A stretch of 64,000 nt of DNA from the NCBI RefSeq assembly GCF_007786445.1, contig NZ_VNJI01000022.1, positions 1-64,000 on the forward strand, in the 5' to 3' direction. The stretch is from Paenibacillus cremeus. GTDB lineage: Bacteria; Bacillota; Bacilli; Paenibacillales; NBRC-103111. The translations under genes and the position numbers were made by a program. Below are positions 24,219-33,952 of this stretch, one piece after another; the stretch's first letter is position 1; every line of letters begins with the position of its first letter. The notes beneath the pieces are model-generated. The model searched no databases. It was not told the DNA's origin and saw nothing but the letters and a program-made list of their open reading frames with translations.

Positions 24219-25883
24219 TTACCGCTCCGACATGCCTAGTCTGGCGAGGATCGGCCTAGCCAGCTTGCGCAGCGGTCCTGGCAGATGCTGAAGGTCGCTG
24301 ACCGTCATTACCCGGGTCAGGAACAACAGCACCGGATAGGCCGCTCCCGTAACGGCGCAGATCAGCACCGCCTGCACCATGTCGTCCCCGCGGAGGCTGC
24401 CGAACGGGTGAATGTACGCCCGGCTGAGAACGTCCAGCGCCACGCCGATCACGCAGATGATCACGGTGGTCAGGGCTAGCGAGAGCCAGCGGCGAGCGCC
24501 CAGCACGCGGAATGGAATCGTCTGCGTACGCCGCAGCGCCTGCAGGTTCAGTACGGTCATCACAATGAAGCAAAGCGCCGTGGAGGCAATGATGCCATAG
24601 ATGCCGAAGTACGCCGCCAGCACGTAGCTGCCGATCAATTTGACGGCGATGCCGACGATGACGCCGATCACCAGCGTCTTCATCCGGCCCATGCCCATCA
24701 GGACGGCGCCGGACGTCTGCATGACGATCTGGAAGATGGCGCTAACGGTGAGCGCCATAATGATCGGGGCCGCGTATTCATCAACGATCGGCGAGCCGGT
24801 CGGGTTGCCGAAGATGAAGCCGTTGATCGGACGCGCCGCCAAGCAGATGAGCAGCACCATCGGCAGGCCGGACAGGATCGACAGCTGCAGCACTTTGCCG
24901 GTTTGCGCGGCCACCTGCTCCATGTCCTTCTGCGAATACGCCGAGGAGATGATCGGCACGATCGATTGGCTGAGCGCCACGGCTAGAATGATCGGGATTC
25001 CGGCCAGCGACTGCGCGCGACCGGTGAGAATCCCTAGAATTTCCCGTGACGGCTCTTCGCCGATCACATCTTTGAGCAGCAGCGTCACGATCGAAGAATC
25101 GATCGTGTAGATCAGCGTCACCGTCATCGAGAAGATGACGATCGGCACCGACAGCTTGAACAGCTGCGCGTAGATCGTGAGGAAGCTCAGCTGCTGGGAC
25201 GCGGCGGCCGACTGCTTCTGGACGTCGCTCGAACGCTCCACGCTATCGCTGCGCTTTAGCCGCATTGCGTAGTAGAGCATCACGGCGGCGGCCGCCACGC
25301 TGCCAATCACGCCGCCGAACGAGGCGCCGGCTACGGCGTAATCGAGGCTGTGGCTGAGCAATAGGTAAGCGAGCGCCACCGAGGTGGCGACGCGAAAAAC
25401 CTGCTCGATGATCTGCGACATGCCGTTAGGCATCATCATCCGGCGGCCTTGGAAGTAGCCGCGCATGATGGCGATCAGCGGGAACAGCAGCAGCGCCGGC
25501 GCAATCGCGCGGATCGGCAGCGTCGCCTGCGGATTGATAATGCTCTCCGCGAAATACGGCGCGCCGATGTATAGCAGCAGCGTCATGATAACGCCGGCGA
25601 TCGCGGCGAACAGCAGCGCCGCTTTATAGATGCGATCCGCCTCGGCATGCCGGCCCAGGGCGGTGCGCTCCGAAATCATTTTGCTAAGCGCGCTGGGAAT
25701 GCCTGCGGTGGCCACGACCAGCAGCACGGAGTATAAATTGAAAGCAATCCCGTACGCCGCCATCCCGATATCGCCGAGCAGATAGACGAGCGGAATTCGC
25801 TGCACCACGCCAAGCGCCCTGGCTACCAGCGCAGCCAAGGTCAGGATGAGCGTACCTTTGACTAATGAATCCTTCGTAGACAA
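24219..25883 (-). CDS. MurJ/SpoVB-like lipid-linked oligosaccharide flippase
   Basis: Multi-pass membrane protein (554 residues, about 14 helices) of the MOP superfamily polysaccharide-biosynthesis group. The N-terminal signature (GTLILTLAALVARALGVVQRIPLVYLLG in outline) is that of the YtgP (MurJ)/SpoVB group, which flips lipid II or related precursors across the membrane. Which precursor it handles cannot be decided from sequence. It is the last gene of a likely four-gene operon (asnB, HAD, DUF456, flippase), which hints at cell-envelope work. Confidence 0.85.
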   Translation of the reverse strand: MSTKDSLVKGTLILTLAALVARALGVVQRIPLVYLLGDIGMAAYGIAFNLYSVLLVVATAGIPSALSKMISERTALGRHAEADRIYKAALLFAAIAGVIMTLLLYIGAPYFAESIINPQATLPIRAIAPALLLFPLIAIMRGYFQGRRMMMPNGMSQIIEQVFRVATSVALAYLLLSHSLDYAVAGASFGGVIGSVAAAAVMLYYAMRLKRSDSVERSSDVQKQSAAASQQLSFLTIYAQLFKLSVPIVIFSMTVTLIYTIDSSIVTLLLKDVIGEEPSREILGILTGRAQSLAGIPIILAVALSQSIVPIISSAYSQKDMEQVAAQTGKVLQLSILSGLPMVLLICLAARPINGFIFGNPTGSPIVDEYAAPIIMALTVSAIFQIVMQTSGAVLMGMGRMKTLVIGVIVGIAVKLIGSYVLAAYFGIYGIIASTALCFIVMTVLNLQALRRTQTIPFRVLGARRWLSLALTTVIICVIGVALDVLSRAYIHPFGSLRGDDMVQAVLICAVTGAAYPVLLFLTRVMTVSDLQHLPGPLRKLARPILARLGMSER

Positions 25884-25947
25884 AACGTTCCCTTCTTCCT
25901 ACAAGCACATAATGCCAAGGTGACCTACTTAACCGTTAACCGGACAC

Positions 25948-26433
25948 CTAACCCTTCATAACCCAAACGATAAACAGCGCGATCATCACTAGCTGCAGGC
26001 CAAATTTTACAACGAGTCCGGAGAAAAAGCCGACGAGCGCCCCTACTCCGGCACGCACCGCTTGACGTATCTCGGTGCCTACGACTAGCTCGCCGATGAC
26101 TGCCCCCAAGAAGGGGCCGATCAACAGCCCGGCCACCGGAATGACGAACGGGCCCAGGATCAGGCCTACCGTACTGCCGATTACGGAAGCGCGGGTACCG
26201 CCGAATCGCTTCACCCCGAGCGCGCTTACGGCATAATCGGCGATCAGGAGCACGACGACGATCGTCGACTGAATCAGCCAAAACCAAAGTCCAAACGGCT
26301 CGAAGCTAATCATCCAGCCGTAGACGAAAAACGCGGCAAAAATCGCCAGCGCCCCCGGGAGCACCGGATAAACGGCACCGGCCATCCCGACCACAAACAG
26401 TACGACGACAATCGTCCATGCGGCTATCGTCAT
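25948..26433 (-). CDS. DUF456 family membrane protein
   Basis: A 161-residue integral membrane protein with four or five helices rich in Gly (GSTVGLILGPFVIPVAGLLIGPFLGAVIGEL in outline), characteristic of DUF456 (YqgC-like) proteins, whose function is unknown. It lies 36 bp after the HAD gene and 64 bp before the flippase gene on the same strand. Confidence 0.85.
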   Translation of the reverse strand: MTIAAWTIVVVLFVVGMAGAVYPVLPGALAIFAAFFVYGWMISFEPFGLWFWLIQSTIVVVLLIADYAVSALGVKRFGGTRASVIGSTVGLILGPFVIPVAGLLIGPFLGAVIGELVVGTEIRQAVRAGVGALVGFFSGLVVKFGLQLVMIALFIVWVMKG

Positions 26434-26469
26434 GCGCTCTTTTCCTCCTTATTGCAACTGCTTATGCCA

Positions 26470-27219
26470 TCACACCAGCGCGTACTCCCGGATAATGCGA
26501 GCCACGCCGTGCTCCTCATTGGTCACCGTCACCGTGTCCGCAAACGCCTTGACTTCCTCCTGCGCGTTCCCCATCGCCACGCCGAGTCCCGCTTCCCGGA
26601 TCATCGACTCATCGTTCAAGCTGTCGCCCATAGCGATTACCTGCGACATCTCAAGACCGAGCATCTCGCAGACCTCGCGGACACCGCTCGCTTTGGTTAC
26701 CCCCTTTGGGTTCACTTCCAAATTGAACGGATGAGAGTTCGTAATCTCCAGCACGCCCCAGGATTCCAGCTCCTTACGGATGGCGGCCAGACTTTCGGCT
26801 TCTTCGGTAAAGTATCCGAACTTCAGCCATTGCTTCGCATCAAGCTCCGAGTCGTCCAACCAGTGTTCCTTGTTATAGATGCCGCCCACCGAGTATGCCC
26901 AAAACCACGTGTCATACTGCACCGCCAGCACGTGCAAGCGCCGGATCAACTCCACTTCCAACGTATGACGCTGATGCAGCACCCCCGGCTCTTTCCATAC
27001 CTCGCCGCCATTGACCGTCACGATCGGCGAGCGCAGTCCCAGCTCTTCCAGATAGTCTCGTACGTTCTGAATGCCACGCCCTGTCGAAAAGATAACCGTG
27101 ACGCCCGCAGCCTGCGCCTCTTGAATGGCCGCCTTATTCTCCTCGGAGATCGTCTTATCCTCCAGCAGCAGCGTTCCGTCCAAATCCAACGCAACCAATT
27201 TGTATTTCCCCGTGGCCAT
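26470..27219 (-). CDS. Cof-type HAD phosphatase
   Basis: HAD-superfamily phosphatase of 249 residues (Cof/IIB group). Motif I is LDLDGTLL (nucleophile D12, acid D14). Motif II is in VIFSTGRG. Motif IV is AMGDSLNDESMI. The cap sits between motifs II and III. Members act on sugar phosphates, FMN or similar small phosphates. The ATG at 27219 has GGGGAG upstream and lies 13 bp after the asnB stop; the longer open frame is not needed. Confidence 0.88.
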   Translation of the reverse strand: MATGKYKLVALDLDGTLLLEDKTISEENKAAIQEAQAAGVTVIFSTGRGIQNVRDYLEELGLRSPIVTVNGGEVWKEPGVLHQRHTLEVELIRRLHVLAVQYDTWFWAYSVGGIYNKEHWLDDSELDAKQWLKFGYFTEEAESLAAIRKELESWGVLEITNSHPFNLEVNPKGVTKASGVREVCEMLGLEMSQVIAMGDSLNDESMIREAGLGVAMGNAQEEVKAFADTVTVTNEEHGVARIIREYALV

Positions 27220-27232
27220 CGCTCTTCTCCCC

Positions 27233-29110
27233 CTACCGCACTTGCGCCAACGTCGGCGCTTGCTGTTCTTCCATAAAGGTTTGGTGCCAAAGCGCAAACA
27301 TGTAAATCGTCCAAATGCGGCGGGCGTAATCGCCCTGTCCGCTCTGGTGGCCTTTCATCATCCGGCGAACGGCTTCCATCTGAATGTAGTCCTCGATGCC
27401 GCTGCCCTCGATCTGCTCCAAAATGACCTTGCCCTGCGGCCCCTTCATCCAGTCGCGCATCGGCACCGGGAAGCCCAGCTTCGGTCGGTTCAGGATGAAG
27501 TCCGGGATAATCCCTTCCATCGCCTTGCGGAAAATGTACTTCGTCGTCCCTTCCGCGATCCGGTACTTGGCGGGAATGCGGCGCGACACCTCGTACAGCT
27601 CCACATCCAGGAACGGCACGCGCAGCTCGAGTGAGTGTGCCATCGTCATTTTGTCCGCCTTCATGAGAATGTCGCCCGGCATCCAGAGGTTCATGTCGAT
27701 GTACTGCATGCGGGAGACCGGGTCCAAATGCTTGCTTTTATCATAAAATTGCTTGGCGACCTGCACCGGATTGCGGTAGCTGCGTAGCATCTCGCGGTCC
27801 ACACGAACGAGCTCAGCCTTCATGTCCTCGCTGAAAATCTTCGCGTTGCCGAGGAAGCGCTCCTCCAGCGGCGTCGTGCCACGAAGGAGGTAGTTGCGGC
27901 CGTACACGCCGCTCGGCAGCACCCGTGCCAGGGCGTGCAGCATGCGCTTCACTCCATGCGGCAGCCGCTCCACCGGAGCCAGCGAGCCCGGCTCGCAGTA
28001 GATGCGGTAGCCGCCGAACAGCTCGTCGGCGCCTTCACCGGACAGCACGACGGTAACGTGCTCCCGGGCCAGCTGCGCGACATGGTATAGCGCAATCGCA
28101 GACGGATCGGCCACCGGCTCGTCCTGGTGCCAAACGGCTTTCGCCAGCGAACCGAAATAGTCCTGCTGCGTTATGATCTTATCGTAGTGCTCGGTATCGA
28201 GCGCTTGCGCCGTCTGACGGGCGATGACCGTCTCGTTGTTGGCCCCTTCGAAGCCGACGGAAAACGTCCGGATCGGCTCAATCTGGCGCATGTGCGCCGC
28301 AATCGCCGTCGAGTCGATGCCGCTGGAGAGGAAGCAGCCCCGCTCCACATCGCTCTGCATGTGATGCACGACGGAGTCCTTCAGCATCTCGCGGATTTGC
28401 TCCACGTAGTCTCCGAACGGGCGCTCCTCCGGAGCGAGAATCGGGTCCCAATAGCGCTGAATGCTCATGTGGCCGTCATAAGTCACGGTAACGGAATGGC
28501 CCGGCGGCAGCTTGTGAATGCCTTCGAACATCGTCGTCGGCTCCGGCACATACTGGAACGTCAAATAGTTGAGCAGGCTCTCCGTATGGATGTTGCGCTC
28601 GATGCCGTCCGCCGCCAGAATGCTTTTCACTTCCGAACCGAACAGGAATCGGCGACCGTCATTGTAATAGTAGAACGGCTTGATGCCAAAATGATCCCGC
28701 GCGCCGAACAGCTTCTTTTTGCGACGATCCCAGATGACGAATCCGAACATCCCGCGCAGCTGCTTCACGCACTCTTCGCCGTACTCCTCATACAGGTGCA
28801 CGATGACCTCGGTATCGCTGTGCGTGCGGAACTGATGCCCCTTGGACTGCAGCGTATTGCGTAAATATTTGTAGTTATATATCTCACCGTTAAAAGCGAT
28901 CCACACCGTATCGTCCTCGTTGGACAACGGCTGATGCCCTTCCGCAATATCAATGATGGATAATCGGCGGAAGCCTAGCCCGATCCGGTTTTCGCTCCAA
29001 AATCCAAAATCATCCGGCCCCCGGTGAACGATGCAATCGGTCATGCTTTTCAGCATGGATTCTGAGGGCTCTCTATCTTCAAAATACATGACGCCGGTAA
29101 TCCCGCACAT
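27233..29110 (-). CDS. asnB: Asparagine synthetase (glutamine-hydrolysing)
   Basis: ATP-dependent amidation of aspartate, or of a related carboxylate, with glutamine as nitrogen donor. The 625-residue protein has the class II glutaminase domain with nucleophile C2 (MCGITG) and FNGEIYNY. The synthetase domain carries the pyrophosphate loop SSGIDS (262-267) in place of the commoner SGGxDS. A length near 615-630 is typical of the AsnB/AsnO group. Its operon partners (HAD, DUF456, flippase) suggest it could modify envelope precursors, as some AsnB proteins do, but that is inference. Confidence 0.92.
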   Translation of the reverse strand: MCGITGVMYFEDREPSESMLKSMTDCIVHRGPDDFGFWSENRIGLGFRRLSIIDIAEGHQPLSNEDDTVWIAFNGEIYNYKYLRNTLQSKGHQFRTHSDTEVIVHLYEEYGEECVKQLRGMFGFVIWDRRKKKLFGARDHFGIKPFYYYNDGRRFLFGSEVKSILAADGIERNIHTESLLNYLTFQYVPEPTTMFEGIHKLPPGHSVTVTYDGHMSIQRYWDPILAPEERPFGDYVEQIREMLKDSVVHHMQSDVERGCFLSSGIDSTAIAAHMRQIEPIRTFSVGFEGANNETVIARQTAQALDTEHYDKIITQQDYFGSLAKAVWHQDEPVADPSAIALYHVAQLAREHVTVVLSGEGADELFGGYRIYCEPGSLAPVERLPHGVKRMLHALARVLPSGVYGRNYLLRGTTPLEERFLGNAKIFSEDMKAELVRVDREMLRSYRNPVQVAKQFYDKSKHLDPVSRMQYIDMNLWMPGDILMKADKMTMAHSLELRVPFLDVELYEVSRRIPAKYRIAEGTTKYIFRKAMEGIIPDFILNRPKLGFPVPMRDWMKGPQGKVILEQIEGSGIEDYIQMEAVRRMMKGHQSGQGDYARRIWTIYMFALWHQTFMEEQQAPTLAQVR

Positions 29111-29175
29111 ATATGTGTTCCTCCTATAAAATGCTGCGCTATTGCAGCTTAAACGTTAAAACTGCCCGATATAAT

Positions 29176-29184
29176 AGTATACCA
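29176..29184 (-). promoter_or_regulatory. Extended -10 promoter element for the asnB operon
   Basis: On the minus strand TGGTATACT combines an extended TGn with a TATACT hexamer, about 65 bp ahead of the asnB start codon. I see no good -35, which fits an extended -10 promoter. Confidence 0.45.
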
Positions 29185-29244
29185 TATTCGTACGGACTTG
29201 CGTAAATGTGGCGTATTCATACCTGACATGTCGCTTTTTTTGAG

Positions 29245-29273
29245 TAGACAGTGCTAGAGTGATTCGATATGAT
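29245..29273 (+). promoter_or_regulatory. Candidate promoter of the TIM-barrel gene
   Basis: TAGACA (29245-29250) and TATGAT (29268-29273) at a 17-bp spacing, 43 bp ahead of the start codon. Confidence 0.5.
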
Positions 29274-29315
29274 TTGGGCAGAAAAGGAAATCTTTGCGAG
29301 AGGGGCTTTCTTTCA

Positions 29316-30164
29316 ATGATCAAAGGTTTATCCAGAGCAGGCATCGGACAGGTAGGTTCGGTAGAAAATTTCGCAGCGCTCGCCTCCCGTTTCGGGTTCG
29401 GAGCTATTGACGCCGGAGGAACGGAGCTGGAGGAATGGATTGCAGCAGCTGGGCGGGACGGCGTACAAAGCTTCCTGCAGGAGAAAAAGGTACAGATCGG
29501 CTCGATCGGGCTGTCGGTGGAATGGCGTCACGACGAGGACAAGTTCCGCGCCGGACTGCCGCGTCTGGCCAAGGACGCTCAGGCAGCCGCTGAGCTGGGC
29601 GTAACCCGCTGCTGCACCTACGTGCTGCCGTCGACGGATTACAACGCCGCCCATTTCATGGCGCTGGCGACTCGCCGTCTTCGCACCTGCGCCGACATTC
29701 TCGGAGCCTACGGCATCCGATTGGGCTTGGAATTCGTCGGGCCGCATCATCTGCGTACCCGTTGGGCCAATCCGTTCATCTGGGATATCCGCAGCACGCT
29801 GGACTGGATCGGAGCCATCGACAAAAGCAACGTCGGCCTGCTGTTCGATGCGTACCACTGGTACACGAATGAGGGCACGTACGAGGATATTTTGAAGCTG
29901 AGCGCGGATCAAATCGTCCACGTCCATATCAACGACGCACCGGACGTGCCTGTGGCGGAAGTGTTGGACAACGACCGTCTGTATCCAGGCGAAGGCGTGA
30001 TCGACTTGACCGCCTTCTTGAAGGGTCTGCAGGCGATCGGGTATCAAGGGGTCGTCGCGCAGGAGATTTTGAGACCGCAGCCGCTCACGCAGCCGTCGGA
30101 GGAGCTGGCCGCCAAGTCGCAGCAGGCGTTTGCCAAGGTGTTCGCTGCCGCAGGTTTGGAGTAA
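29316..30164 (+). CDS. Sugar phosphate isomerase/epimerase (xylose isomerase-like TIM barrel)
   Basis: A 282-residue AP-endonuclease-2/xylose-isomerase-like TIM barrel. Metal-binding positions of the family are visible: E in LGLEFVGP, D in LLFDAYHWY, H in HVHINDAP and E in VAQEILRP. Such enzymes isomerise or epimerise sugars or inositols; the substrate is unknown. The ATG at 29316 follows GAGAGGGG, and the upstream in-frame extension has no ribosome site. It is monocistronic, with its own terminator. Confidence 0.85.
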   Translation: MIKGLSRAGIGQVGSVENFAALASRFGFGAIDAGGTELEEWIAAAGRDGVQSFLQEKKVQIGSIGLSVEWRHDEDKFRAGLPRLAKDAQAAAELGVTRCCTYVLPSTDYNAAHFMALATRRLRTCADILGAYGIRLGLEFVGPHHLRTRWANPFIWDIRSTLDWIGAIDKSNVGLLFDAYHWYTNEGTYEDILKLSADQIVHVHINDAPDVPVAEVLDNDRLYPGEGVIDLTAFLKGLQAIGYQGVVAQEILRPQPLTQPSEELAAKSQQAFAKVFAAAGLE

Positions 30165-30189
30165 AGCTCTAGCTCTAAGGATACAAAGA

Positions 30190-30230
30190 AGAAGACCGCA
30201 CCTTTCTTTTAGAAGGAATGCGGTCTTTTT
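30190..30230. terminator. Bidirectional terminator
   Basis: AAGACCGCA...TGCGGTCTT with an inner CCTTTC/GAAGG stem and a T-run, between the convergent epimerase and gerC-type genes. Confidence 0.82.
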
Positions 30231-30313
30231 GCGTTGCTGCGCGAGATAGTCACGGCAATACAGAAGGAGGCGTACAGCCCCATCATCGGATCGACGCCGG
30301 CCATTCCAACTTC

Positions 30314-31405
30314 CTATTTCACCTTCGTCAGAGGCTCTAAATGCAGCCGCACTTTTACATTAATCTTCATAGTAGACCAATGCCGATCCCATGTATCTCT
30401 GGTTATTGGTTTGGAGAACGGCTTAGCAGTCAACTCCCCGATTTGAAGGGGGTCAATCTGTAATTTTTGCATTCGGGATAGCAAGCGGATGACATTCTCC
30501 TCCAAGTACCGTTCGATTTTTTGTGTGAGAGCGGCATATTGGAAGTTATCTTCGATTCTTGCGAGCGAATCCAATTCATCAATTCTTCCCTTCACGTCGA
30601 TTTCGATGGACAGGGATGATAAATCCGGGGTTAGTTTCTTACGGGTATGCGCGCGAATATGCCCTAGCGTAACCGAGAGGTCAGGAAGGACTAAATATCG
30701 TACGAATCTGTCCCTATACAACAATTGTTTGATTTGATCATCCTTTCCACGTATCTCCGCAACCATACTGTCACGGTCGAAAAATGCTGTGCCTTCGTAC
30801 AGGAACTGTTCGCCTTCCGCGCGAAATACTGGTAGTTGGGGATCGGAAACCTGAGAGTACAGCATTTTCATAAACTGGTGCAAATTGACGACCGTAATTT
30901 CGCCTTGTTTTTTCTTCTCGTAATGTTTGAACATGCGATAAAGGTAATAATCAATATTGTCTGTTTCATCCAAGTGTTTGGCCAGGAATTCATTAAAGTT
31001 ACCTTTCGTGATGACTAAGTACAGCCGTTGCGAAACGTTCGGATCGGTCAGGACGGTATTGATAAGACGGGTCAGTCCCCGTTTCGCATAAGTTTCGTCC
31101 ACGAACAGCAAGCGGATTTGACCGGCTTTCAGTTCGTTATAATAGGTCAAATTAAACCCCTTATTGCCTTCATTCAATAGCGAGACCTTATGGGTAAGGA
31201 CTCGCTTTTTCTGCTTGATAAGAGGAGGGACGATCGTGCTGATTGTTATCTTTCCGTCTTCTTCTCCTCCACCAAGTATGGACCAGAAAATGATCGGCGT
31301 GATTTCTTCGATCATATTGTTTTCCGGTATGGGGACGCAACCGCATGCGAATGTCAACAAAGAAAACGATAGCAGCACAAGCGTTGCTCGTACGAAGCGT
31401 TTCAT
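30314..31405 (-). CDS. Germinant receptor lipoprotein, GerC subunit
   Basis: Ger(x)C-type lipoprotein of the spore germinant receptor, 363 residues from the chosen start. A short signal peptide ends near C21/C23 (LTFACGC). The remainder has the GerC domain layout. The frame runs open to 31534, but the ATG at 31405 overlaps the GerB stop codon in an ATGA, the usual coupled arrangement. It sits on the outer face of the spore inner membrane in complex with GerA and GerB. The ligand is not predictable. Confidence 0.88.
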   Translation of the reverse strand: MKRFVRATLVLLSFSLLTFACGCVPIPENNMIEEITPIIFWSILGGGEEDGKITISTIVPPLIKQKKRVLTHKVSLLNEGNKGFNLTYYNELKAGQIRLLFVDETYAKRGLTRLINTVLTDPNVSQRLYLVITKGNFNEFLAKHLDETDNIDYYLYRMFKHYEKKKQGEITVVNLHQFMKMLYSQVSDPQLPVFRAEGEQFLYEGTAFFDRDSMVAEIRGKDDQIKQLLYRDRFVRYLVLPDLSVTLGHIRAHTRKKLTPDLSSLSIEIDVKGRIDELDSLARIEDNFQYAALTQKIERYLEENVIRLLSRMQKLQIDPLQIGELTAKPFSKPITRDTWDRHWSTMKINVKVRLHLEPLTKVK

Positions 31406-32523
31406 AAAGTTGTCCTGGCTTTGCGCTTGATCGCGATCCAGATGAGGAGAGGTGATAACAAATAAGTGGCGGATCCTGCCCACATCTGCAGGTCGAGCCA
31501 AAAGGCTTGTTCGAGCCCGGGCTCCCAAAACCATTTACTGATCGAAAGAGTGACGGCCATCGCCGCACAGCCGCTAAGGATCAGCCCAATACGCGTAGTG
31601 CTTGTCTTCGTTTTGCCTAGCAAACGAGAAGCGCCATATATCATTAACACGAACAAGGCGATTGAGTAAATGAAGCTGAACATATATGCCGAGATCAGGA
31701 TAATATCGACCCTTTCGAATACAGGAGATTGCAGGTAGCGCCCCATCTCCAGGTTCGGGTATTTGATGGTTGGCAAGTATTTGGAGCCGTAGAAGAGCAA
31801 GGACGCAATGGAAATAAAGAGATACTCGCCGACCGAGATGGCGTTAGCGATCGTCAAATATTTTAGCATTTTCCGTTGCGGATTCAGCCAGTATGAAATA
31901 GCGATTAATAATTCAGGTCCGGATAACGACGAAAAAACGAGCAGTAGGGATTTCCATGCAAACGGCTCTGGGCCAATCGGAATGAGAGGGTATAGATCGT
32001 GAATCGAATTTGATTGCACAAAAATAAACGGAATATATAAAAGGAAGATCCAAATCGTTACAATGAACACAACCGTTACGAACCGTACCATGTTTTCCAT
32101 TCCAAACAGCGCCAAATAGCAGCTAAGGATAAAAGGAAACACAATGTGCCATTCTCGGTCCATAGAGGGAAAAACAAATTGATGCATGATATCGGCATAA
32201 CTGACTGAAATGAAAGAGAACTTAAGCAAAAGGAGCGGCAAGCTTGCCAAAGCTAAGATTTTGATGCCTGTTTTTCCGAATAATCTTTGAAAACCTTGGT
32301 ACCCTTGGGCTGAGTAGGGGGTTGCGAACCACTTGGACAGCATATATAGGCAAAATTGTGAGGCTATGCCCATTGCTACAATCGCCAACAACATATACGG
32401 TTGAACGAGGGCTGAGGGCATGACAATCATGTAATAAAGCATTTGAATCCTATTGGTGAGGAAGAGTGCGTAAAAACCGCTTTCTTGATGTGAGGTTTTT
32501 CGAAACAGCGATATAGCTTGCAT
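31402..32523 (-). CDS. Germinant receptor permease-like GerB subunit
   Basis: Spore permease of the APC superfamily (endospore germination permease), 373 residues with about ten predicted helices. GerB subunits contribute to germinant recognition. The gene lies 4 bp after the gerA-type stop codon and overlaps the gerC-type start codon by 4 bp, so the three are translated as one operon. Confidence 0.9.
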   Translation of the reverse strand: MQAISLFRKTSHQESGFYALFLTNRIQMLYYMIVMPSALVQPYMLLAIVAMGIASQFCLYMLSKWFATPYSAQGYQGFQRLFGKTGIKILALASLPLLLLKFSFISVSYADIMHQFVFPSMDREWHIVFPFILSCYLALFGMENMVRFVTVVFIVTIWIFLLYIPFIFVQSNSIHDLYPLIPIGPEPFAWKSLLLVFSSLSGPELLIAISYWLNPQRKMLKYLTIANAISVGEYLFISIASLLFYGSKYLPTIKYPNLEMGRYLQSPVFERVDIILISAYMFSFIYSIALFVLMIYGASRLLGKTKTSTTRIGLILSGCAAMAVTLSISKWFWEPGLEQAFWLDLQMWAGSATYLLSPLLIWIAIKRKARTTL

Positions 32524-32527
32524 GGGT

Positions 32528-33952
32528 TCATTTACTCCTTCTTCTAATACGATACTTGTTCAAAGGACGCAATGCTTCAGGCCGATTGCGCATAGCGTGT
32601 AACGGCCCTCGGACGAAGAGATCGACCCAATCTCTCCAATAAAACGGAGATACCGGCGCCAAGTAGGGCTGGTTCAAGGACGTAAGCCCGTTCAGATGGG
32701 CAATCATGCCGACAAGTCCAAGCAAGATACCGGGAACGCCCAAATAGGACGCGAGAATCAAGAACATGAATTGAAGCAGTAAACTGGATTTGGTGACCAG
32801 ATAGTTCGGAACGAGAAAAGTGGAAATCGTCGAAATGCCTGCCAATACAATTAGTACTTTGCTTGCGAATCCGGCTTCTACCGCAGCTTGTCCTATAACG
32901 ATTCCACCAATAACCCCCAAGTTTTGGCTCGTTTTGGTCGGCATTCTTAAGCTGGCTTCCTTGATAATTTCTAGCGTAACAAGAATAATAAACGCTTCCC
33001 AGAAGGGGGATAGCGGCAGTTTGCTACGAGACTCGATGATTACATATAAAATTTGCAGGGGTAGCATTTGATAATGATGAGTCGTTAATGCCACGTAAAG
33101 TGGAATTAGAGTAATGGAAAGAAGGAAACTGAGATAGCGTAACGGCCTCAAGAAGCTAGCTACCAACCAGCGGTTTATATAATCCTCCGGAGACTGAAAC
33201 AAGTGAAACAGCGTAATCGGAGCGACTAAGGCAAAAGGAGTATTATTGACTAAAATGACCAATTTTCCGATGCCTAGTGAATAAGCGCAGGAATCCGGTC
33301 GATCGGTCTGGAGATATTGAGGAAAGATGCTGTGATAATGGTCTTCCATAAACGCTGCAACATGTGAAGAGTCCAAAAACATATCAAAGTCGATGCTGGA
33401 AAGTTTTTTTTTCGCGACCGCTACAAATTCTGGATTGATTAGCCCGTCGATGTACATAAGGACTACGGTTGTTTGGGTTAAGGAGCCGACGGAGTATCTC
33501 TCTGTTTTGAGCGCTGTTAAAGGAAGCCTTCTTCTAATCAGCAAGATGTTTTGCTCCAGCTGCTCGCTGAAACTGTCTTTCGGGCCGAACATTATTGTTT
33601 CCGTCTCTGATGTTTCGATGGACCGGCTGAGCAGGTTGGGGAGCATAATAGCGTGCCACCGCCCGCTGGATGAGTCGTGAACGAGCACTGAACCCTTCAT
33701 GAGATACTGGAAGGCTTGCTCCAAATTGGATAAACATGTGATTTTGGCGGTGGTCAGGCTTTTTTCCACTGAACTTTGGAATGATCGAACGAGAGGCACA
33801 AGAATCGATTCGTTAAGACGCTCCTGATCGATTAAGGTTCCAAGATAAATAAATGTCAAACGAATTCCATTGGTAGTCTCTCGATCAATTATCTCCGCGT
33901 CCTCAATTAGGGCGAGGCGCTGCTTTAAAGCTTCTAAAGAGATTGTCGTCAT
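32528..33952 (-). CDS. Germinant receptor GerA subunit
   Basis: First gene of the ger operon: a GerA-family membrane protein of 474 residues with an N-terminal soluble domain and a C-terminal domain of about five helices (from about residue 280). Typical segments are GIRLTFIYLGTLID, YIDGLINPE and the Pro-rich end NKYRIRRR. It forms the receptor complex with GerB and GerC in the spore inner membrane. The operon has lower GC than its surroundings. The order A-B-C is canonical. Confidence 0.9.
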   Translation of the reverse strand: MTTISLEALKQRLALIEDAEIIDRETTNGIRLTFIYLGTLIDQERLNESILVPLVRSFQSSVEKSLTTAKITCLSNLEQAFQYLMKGSVLVHDSSSGRWHAIMLPNLLSRSIETSETETIMFGPKDSFSEQLEQNILLIRRRLPLTALKTERYSVGSLTQTTVVLMYIDGLINPEFVAVAKKKLSSIDFDMFLDSSHVAAFMEDHYHSIFPQYLQTDRPDSCAYSLGIGKLVILVNNTPFALVAPITLFHLFQSPEDYINRWLVASFLRPLRYLSFLLSITLIPLYVALTTHHYQMLPLQILYVIIESRSKLPLSPFWEAFIILVTLEIIKEASLRMPTKTSQNLGVIGGIVIGQAAVEAGFASKVLIVLAGISTISTFLVPNYLVTKSSLLLQFMFLILASYLGVPGILLGLVGMIAHLNGLTSLNQPYLAPVSPFYWRDWVDLFVRGPLHAMRNRPEALRPLNKYRIRRRSK